Shown: positions 1-9,472 of the stretch, one piece after another
Layout of the letters: each line of letters starts with the position of its first letter
How positions within the stretch are numbered: the stretch's first letter is position 1
DNA from: Micropterix aruncella
Taxonomy: Eukaryota > Arthropoda > Insecta > Lepidoptera > Micropterigidae
Assembly: GCA_944548615.1 (NCBI GenBank)
Contig: OX155955.1
Span: 15,626,818-15,690,817, forward strand
Direction of reading: 5' to 3'
Length of the DNA stretch: 64,000 nt
Position numbers and translations under genes: made by a program
The notes under the pieces: model-generated
Database searches by the model: none
The model's input: only the letters and a program-made list of their open reading frames with translations
Told to the model about the DNA's origin: nothing

Positions 1-246
1 CCGCGCGTGATTCCACCTGCTGCATTCCCCGTTTGACTCGTAATCTAGGGGTCTTTGACCTAAGCGACTCGCTAGGAACGATTAGTTGGTGAATTATTTT
101 TATTTAGGAGCGATTTCGGCGGAAACGTGAAATCTCAACCCCTTTAAAAAAAAGCTTTACACCAAAAAACGTCGTTTTTTTCTCGTTTAGCTCGATGCAC
201 AGAATCACCCTTTGAAAAAAAGGGAAAAATTTTTGGTCGCCAACAC
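1..246. other. Unassigned sequence
   Basis: No coding frame, repeat boundary or RNA gene is recognisable here. The sequence is moderately AT-rich and precedes a repeat that is shared with position 53.9 kb. It presumably lies inside an intron of the KMT2-type gene whose last exons start at 9473, but that is inference. Confidence 0.4.
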
Positions 247-665
247 CACTTAGTGTTGGGCAAAATTTAGTCAAGACTAACGATTGAATATGTTAATCGT
301 GATGGACGACTAACGATTGATTTGTTTAATCGTCCCACGTGTCTTAACGATTGATTAGTTTCAATCGTAATCATGACAAAAAAATTGTGGTTGATATTCT
401 CGGACAGAGGTCAACCAAGTTTTGCAAGTTTTTCGTCAGTCGACGCTTAGTCCGTCGGTCGGTCGGTTGCTCGCTGGTCGGCCGGTCGATTGGTCGGTCG
501 GTGGGTTGGCCGGTCGGTCGGCCGATCGGTGGGTCGGTCGGACGGCCGGTCGGTCGGCCAGTTGGTGGGTCGGCCGGTCGGTAGTCGGTCGGTCGGTCGG
601 TTGCAACCGGTCGGGTGATTGATGGTGATTAAACGGTAATTTACACAAAATATTGAACTCCTGCA
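247..665. repeat. hAT-MITE-like repeat copy with (CGGT)n microsatellite
   Basis: Starts with AGTGTTGGGCAAAATTTAG and continues with many copies of an ACGATTGA / TTAATCGT motif in both orientations. The same layout occurs at 53898-54312, where both ends and an 8-bp duplication can be seen. Here the second half has been overtaken by an expanded CGGT tetranucleotide microsatellite at about 450-605, and no closing terminal repeat is found. The open frames across the microsatellite encode only Gly/Arg/Val/Ser or Pro/Thr/Asp low complexity and are not genes. Confidence 0.6.
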
Positions 666-772
666 CTAAATAAGGCCGTAATCTTTAAAAGGTTTTCGTT
701 CTCCCTGCTTGCAACAGAAGCACGTCTGTCACCTTCGCCATTTTGCACAGGAAGGAAGTGACTTATGCCGGT

Positions 773-1640
773 TTTCATTTGATTTGGCCCTCAGAAAATC
801 TTTTTCTCCCAGAAAACCCAAAAAGAAACACATATATATTCGCGTTCGAACGCAAATATATTCGCGTTCCACACGAAAAAAGTTCGCGTTTAATACGACC
901 CGAAGTCACCACTCCTCACAGATCCCGTCTTGTCACGTGTGCGCCGAACGCCAACGTGTTCCTGCCACAGGTTGTGGGGTTGATTTCCTTCAAATGTAGG
1001 CAAAAATCCAGGTGAAATTGAAGGGGGAGGTTAGATCTTCACATTCCGTGTCAATTTACGTCACCTTAGCAGCAATTATAAGCAAAAACAGAGGTCAAAC
1101 AAAGGTGCCACCCGCTGTCGAATAAGAAACACAGCCGTTAAAACGGAGCCGATCAGGCGCAGAAACTAAACCCAAATGAATGTAAAATCTTACCAGCAAA
1201 ATCAAGAACACTTTACTTTAAAAAAAATAACGCCTCCCGGTCAAAAACTACAGCATCACGGCAGATTACGGTGGTTTTCTTCTCCAGCAAATTTCTCACC
1301 TCCTCTCTTTCGCCATATTGTTCCGCCACCACCGAATTTGATAGATCTCATTCGTTCATGGCAACGTTCAGTTTGGCCAGTATCGCTCTTTAATAAAATC
1401 AAAACCGCGGTCTCGACCAATCACGTGAGAGCTCGGAGCATCCCTGTCTGTCAAAACCTACATTTACGAAAGTTCGCGAACATGGTTTATTTAATTGTCA
1501 AAATATGGGAGGAATGCATGAAAACAGCGAAAACCACCAGGAAACATAAAAAACACCGGTAAACCATAAAAACGGGTTCGGCGAACATACCGGCACACCG
1601 GTGCGAAAACAAAACAACAAAAAATGCGGTTTTTGTTACA
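773..1640 (-). repeat. 3' LTR of gypsy copy A (3'-truncated)
   Basis: In element sense the LTR starts at 1640 (TGTAAC) and aligns with the 5' LTR at 8391-9412 over blocks such as the one around 1030-1200 versus 8815-9000 (same 'AAGCAAAAACAGAGGTCAAA' stretch). Homology stops near 773; the terminal part with the CCGTGTTT...AAACACGG hairpin seen in the other LTRs is absent. The region 666-772 is unassigned. The two LTRs of this copy differ by many substitutions and indels, in line with an old insertion. Confidence 0.8.
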
Positions 1641-2439
1641 GCCCCCTTCCGAAAAAGAAATCGGAAGAGCCAACGAACGATTTCAAACGAATCATCCCGA
1701 TTCAATTTCTCCTACTATAAGATAACAAAACCGCCAAAGCATATACTACCAAGCAAATACGAAAACTCCTTGTTTAATCACTCGAAAAAACTCTCCCTCT
1801 CTTAGGGAGGAAACGACCCTATTGGGACATACGAAAAATACTAAAACAAAAATAACTTCTCCCCGTTAACTATGGGTGAAAACCTGATAAGTAAGTTACT
1901 GCAGAGGTCAACTGCCATTTTAAACTCTACTTGACCGTAGAGAAAAAACAAAACTACTACATAAATAAAATACAACTTCTCATGGGACGCACAAGGCCCA
2001 TGTACAAAAACAAAACCAATACCCGGTGTCCTAACCTCCATACCAAAACCACCTCTACTCACCGAAGGAGCACCGAACAACTTCCAAGCAATCAAGCCAA
2101 AAAAAAACTTGTTGTGGACAAAAGAACCAATGGCTATATGGTTAGACCTCGACAGATTTATACCTACTAGGGACTGTAAAGACTGTCCATTACTGCCTTA
2201 CATACCATCTTCTTGCATACTTCCCTCTCATGATACATATTCAAACCACAGTGGTGCTAGGCAGGATTGCTAGCACGACTGATATCAAACACAATGAGTT
2301 CAGTGATAGTAACCACTCGGTACCACACCTTTGTAAAGAACAAAATATTAGAGTCGAACTAGTCGGACTCATTATGAAAACTTTTCAGATGGATGTTAAC
2401 GAGAAAAAAGTGAATAATTAAAAAACTAATTAGAACCTT

Positions 2440-5330
2440 GGGGATATTTAGTTTGAAATCCTTAATATGCCAGGAGCCAATATTCTTTCCTTGAGCATTC
2501 CGCAACTCATACACCAGAGCAGAATGTTTCTTAACTATCTGGCACTTTTCATACCGTGGGGAAAATTTAGAAATTAAATAGTTTCCCGCATTGCTCAGGA
2601 AATATGTTTTTTTTATAAACCGTATTGCCCACTTCAAATTCCGCAGGACGGTGTTTACGGTCATACTAAATCTTGTTGTGAGCATGCGAATTTACTAATT
2701 TCTTCCTCACGGTATGGAAAACGCCGGACAACTCGCACAAATCCTGAGCGTAGGACAACCTACTGCCAAAAATGACATCAGCTTGGGATTCCGGAGATTG
2801 AGCATAAAATGCACCGTCAAGAATCGGTTATCGCCCATGAACAAGGAAAAAAGGACTAAACCCAGTAGATTCCGAAACAGCCGAATTGATCGCCATCTGA
2901 ATGTCAGAAAGATGGAGGTCCCAGGAGCGATGGTCATTTTTCACTGATAATGCCAACGCAGTGACAACTCCACGGTTCTGCCTCTCAGTTGGATTGACCT
3001 GAGGACAATATTTCAGGTTCAAGTAAACCTTGGGAATCCGATATTTGGACATTAATTCTGTCAACTCCTTGCCAATGAATTGTTTTCCATTGTCGAAAAT
3101 AACATACTGCGGAACCCCAAAACGCAAAAAGACATTATCCTCTATTATGTGACTAATGATTTTGCTAGTAGCCCTCTTCAGAGTGAAAAGCAAACAGTAT
3201 TTGCTGAAGCAACATGTGACAACTAGAATATGAATATTCCGATCTTTCGTCATTGGATAAGGTCCCAATAAATCGACAGAGACCATCTGAAATGGAAAAA
3301 CACAGGACTTGAGATTGCCTAAATGACACAAAGGAGAAATGTTCGGGTGTTTATATTGCTGGCAAGTCTCGCAATTGGAAACGAATTTCACTACATCCCT
3401 GTGCTAATTTGGCCAAAAATAGCGTAAACAAAGGCGACGATGGTTCTTGAAAACCCCAAAATGAATGGACAGATCGGACGCATGGTTCTCTTGTATGAGC
3501 TTTTCTCTGAGAGGTAATGGTACCACTAACATCGTCATAACCACTGGTGAGTTGATACTTTCCCTTAGAGTATAGATACAATTCAGTGTCCTTGATCTGG
3601 TAATTGGGGTAAGCGGCAGGATGATTTAATACCGCGTTGAACAAATCGTTGTACAAGGGATCGGCGACCACAGAAACAGACGAAATCGGGAGCAAGCGAG
3701 ATAGCGCATCAGAAACGACATTTTCGACGCCTTTCTTGTGGACGATCTCAAATTTAAAAGCGGACAGCCGGATACCCTATCTGGCCAGGCGGCAAGTTGG
3801 GTTTTTAGGGCTTAAAAAACAACGCAAACTAGCATGATCCGTGAAGATTTTGACTCTGGGACCGCCCTCCAAGTAGCCGCGAAAATGCTTTATAGGATGA
3901 ATCACGCTTAGGGCTTTCCGTTCGGTAGCAAAGTATCGCGTTTCAGCCGGTAGAAGTGTCCTACTCGTTAAAGCGATTGGATGTTCTACGCCATCCACTG
4001 TCTGGCTAAGCACACCACCTAAACCGTACAACGATGCGTCGCAATGTAAAGCAAACGGCTTCGAAAAGTCCGGACAAGCTAAGATCGGACTTGAAATTAA
4101 GGCGGATTTAAATTTTTGAAAGACCTCTTCCGCCTCCGGTGTCCACGCAAACGCGGGAGCGAAATTACGAATGAAACGCCGGTACCAACCGGCCATTCCA
4201 AGGAGAGTCTATTTTAGGCGTTTTAACTATTTTAGGCGAACTAGGAGTCGGAAAGTCTAAAATACATTTTACCTTTTCGGGATCTAGTAGGTCATGAAAA
4301 TCTTCAACATACCCTAGGTACTTTAATTCTTGCCGGAAAAAACTGGCATTTCTTAAAATTTATGGAGAGATTCGCATAAATCAGACGATCTAGGACTCGG
4401 TTTGAAAGAGAAGTATGTTCTTCAAAGGTAGATGAGACAATTACAATGTCATCTAGATAACAAAACACCTTGTTATCGAACGAAGGGTCAAACAATTGGT
4501 CAGCTAGCCTTTGCATGCACGCCGGCGTGTTGCGCATGCCGAACGGACATACTTTCATTAAGAAGAAACCTCGTCCAGGAACAGTAAAACTGCACTTCTC
4601 TTGAGATGCAGGATCCAAGGGAATTTGCCAAAAGGCAGCCGATAAGTCAGTGGAAGATAAATAGTTAGCGTCTCGCAAACTGTCCAGGATGATAGTTATT
4701 ATCGGGAGAGGATACGCATCCGGCTTCGTTATTGAATTGAGCTTATTACTATCAAGACAGAACCGCAAAGTCCCATCCGACTTAGGAACAAAAATAGTTG
4801 GATTATTCCAAGCCCCTTTGCTAGGTTCGATAACACCTAACTCTAGCATACGATCTTCGTAACTCTAGCATACGATAGAGACTTCCTTGTTCAACGGTGC
4901 CAGACGAGCGGGAGACAGTGGATAATACCGCTGTTTTACTGGTGGATGATCCCCAGTGTCGATAACCTGAGATATTAAATTCGTACGACCTAGACCTCTG
5001 ACGTCAGTAGAAATTTTCTCAAAACTTTCGATCATCTTGTTGGCTAATGACTGCTGGTTCACAGACAGAATTGAAAGGATGCGAAACCTCACTTCACTGA
5101 CTGAGTGCCAACTAACAACACTAGACTCAAACCGAACATACTTCAGAATTTCCGGAGCCAAGTCGAATTCTCGAACAAAATCCATGCCTAAAATGAGAGA
5201 AGTTTCAATATCCGGAGCTACAACAGCTCGGATTACTTGACAACAATTATTAAATTTAAAGGGCAAAGACATATAACCAATCGTCCTCACTGTATAGAAT
5301 TTGCGGTATTCAAAGTCAAAGACGGAGTCT
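2440..5330 (-). pseudogene. gypsy copy A pol remnant (RT, RNase H, integrase)
   Basis: Minus-strand blocks match the pol of copies B and C in order: a protease-RT linker (4865-5290), reverse transcriptase with CYLDDIVIV (about 4440-4470 within 4304-4849), RNase H with LHCDASLYGLGGVL (3777-4196), zinc-binding region of integrase (3351-3695) and integrase core with IFDNGKQF and NPTERQNRG (2828-3391), then the C-terminal tail (2359-2685). Blocks lie in different frames, separated by frameshifts, an internal stop and small deletions such as the one between 4196 and 4304. Non-functional; identification by colinearity with the open frame of copy B is secure. Confidence 0.9.
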
Positions 5331-5336
5331 TATGTA

Positions 5337-7150
5337 CACTCCGCTGCAATCTTCTTGAGCTCTCGACCACAGTCTCAAAAATGCTTACACAGATTAAACA
5401 CATCCTCGTCAAAACTGCACATGAGAAAGAAAATCAAATAGCCTCGTGCTAGACTAGAGCCGCTATATGTAACGGACTTCGCCGGCTTCCTTAAAACCAA
5501 TGCATGTACAGCCAACGACAGAAAATTTGATATCGTGATGATGTACTGAAAATTTAAAATTAGCTTTTATAGTCTAATTAAACAAATTCAAATTCAATTT
5601 CGAATATGTTTATTCAATGTAAATACATAATATATACATACTGAATATCAAAAGACAGTAATTATACTTTTTCCTATTTTTTCCGGCGAGTTCTACAAGT
5701 AAGATTCCACTGGAAAGAACCGCCAAAGAAAACCAGTGACCACTTTTTTGGTACAATTATTGTCCATAATTTATATATAGTCAATAATTCAAAAATATTT
5801 CATGTCCTCGGTCCATGTATTCACTTCATCGATGTTCCCGTGAATTGAAGACATGAAACAGAAAGAAAAAAGACAGGCAGAAAACAAGTAATTTCACAAT
5901 AAAATATAAATATTCAAAATAGATCGGCTATGCCTAGTTAGGAGCGACGCAAGCATTTGTTACTACAAACGGTGTAATTTTTTTAATCAAATAAAATCAA
6001 TAAATAAATAAATATTGAAGTGATGAATAGAAAATAAAAAAAACTTAATTTCGACGTACAAAATCGACTAGCCATCCTAGCAGTATTGTTTTAGAGAATG
6101 ACTGTATAATTTAAATGTTCATTAGCGATTAACACATGAACGATTATGCATTACATGCATAACCGTCCATGATGTAATATCGATAATTATTTTGGTTTAT
6201 TATACGGTGTGCATTATCAATCACTACAACAGAATTAGGTTTTAAATTCGGAATAAGTTTTTCTTTAAGCCATTTCTCATAATTACTGAAGTTCATGTCG
6301 TGGTGATAATCACCACATTTTTGAGAAGATTTATATATCAGCATTGCATTGGGTACAAACCCATCACTACCTCCAGCGTGAACCACTGTCAAACGCTGAC
6401 CCTTGGAAATAGGCATTTTAAGGCCTTTTGTCGGACTACATGTCCATGATTTAGGATGAAAATGGCGTAGGCGTAAAAAAAGACGTCGGCTGGTCAGAAT
6501 CTAATATTTTTTCTTTTCGGCTAAAACTCTTTTTATTGACGCGATAGATATTTTACTAGCAGCAGAAAGCCTTTTAAGACCGCTTGAAATTCAATTGTTA
6601 TTCCGAATTTCTCTTCATCTTTCATGAAATGGTAAATATTTGATATTATTTCCCTTGTCTGGGATTTCAGCGTCTTATTCCCCAATTTTGTTTTTAACGG
6701 CATATTAAATGACGATCACGACAAGAAATAATAGAAAATAAAATTTATTTACCTACTGTACCTCCTGGGATTCAGCACAGTCGAACTTTAGATCACAACA
6801 CAAACGACGAAGACAAAATACAACACAAAACGTATTTATTTGTTACTCTTCTGATTGTACTGCTAATCGACGGGCCGCTGAGGCAATCACGTATATACTG
6901 AAAAATTATCACAGCCCAATTCAACTCAAAACTAAACGAATCTATTAGTTATGTAATCGTCTGACTGTACCGTTAAACGGCTGGCTTCGACGAGAGTCAT
7001 TACAGTCACGCGTAAACTCAACCTCTCTCCGTCATTCTCACAGGTATAAAATATGCCTATCCCTTTTTTGGTTTCAGTGCATTGGTGTTCAATAAATGCA
7101 ATACGTGTGACCTGAGCATGTAGTTGTAGAGCTCAAAAACTTTGCATTCA
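5337..7150 (-). mobile_element. DDE DNA transposon inside gypsy A (copy 1)
   Basis: A 1.8 kb insert in the protease region of gypsy A. It is flanked by TATGTA on both sides (5331-5336 and 7151-7156), and the flanking gypsy sequence joined without one copy has the same length as the uninterrupted copy B, so the boundaries are well supported. Imperfect terminal inverted repeats share TGCAA...TTTTTGAGCTC-like sequence at each end. A second copy, in opposite orientation, is at 48336-50075. The insert contains only a shortened transposase (see 6144-6720), so this is a non-autonomous derivative. Confidence 0.85.
6144..6720 (-). pseudogene. Truncated DDE_3-type transposase (copy 1)
   Basis: A 90-residue minus-strand frame (6144-6416) reads PISKGQRLTVVHAGGSDGFV..., followed by a CGDYHHDMN segment and VVVIDNA, the profile of the DDE_3 (IS630/Tc1-mariner-like) catalytic core around its second acidic residue. 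The usual PYHS motif after DNA is missing and the frame ends soon after; the sibling copy has the same end, so the C-terminal deletion predates both. Upstream (about 6420-6720) an N-terminal DNA-binding-like part is present but broken relative to copy 2. Family assignment follows the motif pattern; the exact superfamily is uncertain. Confidence 0.7.
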
Positions 7151-7156
7151 TATGTA

Positions 7157-8390
7157 GAGTATAACCGATCTCAATCAAATACCTATGTGAGTCGGCACCC
7201 AAAATTGTGACGCTCGAACCAGTGTCACAATTTTGGGTGCCGTCACCCAACGAAACATCTAAAATGGACGACGGTTTTCTTTTTCATCTTTAAATAAAGT
7301 CAAGACAGAGTGTACAAACGCCCTTACTCTGCCTCGCCTCGCAAGTTTTTTGACTCGGAAGGCTGGGATTTGGAAGGTTTATCAACCTTAGAACAATCCG
7401 GACAAGTAGTCTCGGTGAAATTAAATTTACCACAACGCTAACAGTACTTAAGAGTACCCATGATGTGAACCCCTACGAAAACCACTAGAACCAATAGAGG
7501 CTCCTTGAGAATAACCCGCATTATTCGAGTTACCTCGGGAGAAACCACCCCGATTGTTCGAACCTCTTTGGGATTCCTGACTACGATGATTAGTAGAATC
7601 GACAGCGGATACCTTACAATTTTGTAATCGCTGTTGAAGAGGAACCTCCGTTTTACCAGTACCGGAAAAAGAATGGTCGACAGTGTGCACTGTGACGACG
7701 AAGACTTTGATTTATAAAGCGCCTGTAGGTTAACGTTATATTCATCAATTGCCAGTTGAGTGTGTTCCTGCTGTTTACCCACCAAGAGAAGTTCTTGGAT
7801 GGACTGGATCGTAACGAAAGCGAAACATTGCTGCAAATATAGTTTTAAATTCGGAATGCTGATTAAAAGTTGCTCGGACTCCGACAGCGGCCGTAATAAT
7901 TTATGGAAATAGCTCAACACCACTTTTACGAATATATGGAGTGGTTCATCCGGCCTCTGAATTCGTGCACGTGTCAGTTTTAACACGTCGCGGTCGTAAG
8001 TTAAACTCCCAAAATTTTGGCGCAATTATCTCACCAACTGAGGCGAATTGTCCACCCTCGATGCAACAGTGCGATACCACGCGAGCGTGTTATTTTGAAA
8101 CAGCTCACACGCCGATTTTAATAACCTCGCGTCGGAGATATTACGCGCCAAACGATTCTCCTCTAGACGTTCCAGAAATTCAACGACGCACGACTTGCCG
8201 TCATAGGAAAATCCTAAGAGCTCAATGGCTTTAAAACCCGTTCCATCGCAAAATCAACCGGCCTGCTAACTGGAACCGGATTGCTAACAAATTGTTCCTG
8301 TACGGAACCAGAATCACCAGAACTGGAGGTCGAAGGTACCGGCAAAAATATAGGACCTGCCACAGGTACAAACAAATTTTTGGGCGCCAA
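7157..8390 (-). pseudogene. gypsy copy A protease start and gag remnant
   Basis: Minus-strand remnants of gag (frames at 7438-8025 and 8231-8479) resemble the gag of copies B and C: the block around DEPLHIFVKVVLSYFHKL matches their DERMHIFVSVMLGYFNRL, and the Gly/Arg/Ser-rich tail (7448-7690) corresponds to the RGG-type tail before the zinc knuckle. The gag-pol junction keeps the A AAA AAC heptamer (GTTTTTT on the plus strand, 7345-7351). The protease start at 7157-7260 is damaged by an 18-bp inverted duplication (7194-7241). Frameshifts and stops make it non-coding. Confidence 0.8.
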
Positions 8391-9412
8391 CTTTGTAACC
8401 TAGAAGTTATAACCCACCGTGTTTTTAAGAAACACGGCAGAATCACCAAAACCAAAAAATAATGTTTTATGGACGCCACCGCCTCTTTTATAGCAAAGAC
8501 GGAAACTAATTTTTTAAAAAATAATACAAAAAAATATATATTGAAAGAGAAAAAAAAATTAAGACCAGATATCCTAAAAAACCAATCTCAGAATTTGGAC
8601 TACGTTATTTTTTCATTGGATTTGGCCCACAGAAAATCCTTTTCCCCCCAGAAAACCCAAAAAGAAAAAAGCTCGCTTTTAATACGACCCGAAGGCACCA
8701 CTCCTTACAGATCCCGCCGTATCACGTGTGCGCCGAACGCCAATGTGTTTCTGCCATAGATTGGGGGCTTATTTCCTTCAAATGTAGGCAAAAATCCCGG
8801 TGAAATTGACGGGGGAGGTTAAATCCTCACATTCCGTGACAAAGTACGTCACCTTAGCAGCAATTATAAGCAAAAACAGAGGTCAAACAAAGGGGCCACC
8901 CGCTGTCGAAAAAGAAACAAAGCCGTTTAAACGGAGCCGATCAGGCGCAGAAACTAAACCCAAATGAATGTAAAATCTTACCAGCAAAATCAAGAACACT
9001 ACATTAAAAAAAATGCCTCCCGGTCAAAAACTACAGCATCACGGCAGATTACGGTGGTTTTCTTCTCCAGCAAATTTCTCACCTCTCGTTCGCCATATTG
9101 TTCCGCCACCACCGAATTTGACAGATCTCATTCGTTCATGGCCACGTTCAGTTTGGCCAGTATCGCTCTAATAAAAACAAAACCGCGGTCTCGACCAATC
9201 ACGTGAGAGCTAGGCGCATCCCTATCTGCCAAAACCGACATTTACGAATGTTCGCGAACATGGTTTATTTAATTGTCAAAATATGGGAGGAATGCACGAA
9301 AACAGCGAAAAACCACCAGGAAACATAAGAAAACACCGGGAAACCATAAAAACAGGTTCGGCAAACATACTGGTGCGAAAACAAAACAACAAAAAATGCG
9401 GTTTTTGTTACA
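8391..9412 (-). repeat. 5' LTR of gypsy copy A
   Basis: About 1,022 bp, beginning TGTAAC at 9412 in element sense and ending next to the primer site at 8390. It contains the hairpin CCGTGTTT-CTTAA-AAACACGG (8417-8437) found at the equivalent position in copies B and C. It stands 60 bp upstream of the KMT2 exon acceptor, on the opposite strand. Confidence 0.85.
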
Positions 9413-9472
9413 CTCTTCAGTATTCAAACGAAACGTTCGAGTGATCGATAAATGATATAAAAAATACGGCAG

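Larger units (their letters stand above)
773..9412 (-). mobile_element. Ty3/gypsy retrotransposon, old copy A
   Basis: Degenerate minus-strand gypsy element related to copies B (19.6-26.8 kb) and C (56-64 kb). Order in element sense: 5' LTR 8391-9412, primer site TTGGCGCCCA at 8381-8390, gag remnant, conserved slippery heptamer at 7345-7351, protease/RT/RNase H/integrase remnants, then a 3' LTR at 773-1640 lacking its last few hundred bases. A 1.8 kb DNA transposon interrupts the protease region. Stops and frameshifts are spread throughout, so it is coding-dead. Its LTR begins TGTAAC like those of B and C but is clearly diverged. It lies antisense to the KMT2 gene, ending 60 bp upstream of the exon at 9473. 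Confidence 0.9.

Noticed and set aside
351..666. Several overlapping frames on both strands encoding Gly/Arg/Val or Pro/Thr/Asp-rich peptides
   Set aside because: They are translations of a CGGT tetranucleotide microsatellite; the composition follows the repeat, with no start context or homology.
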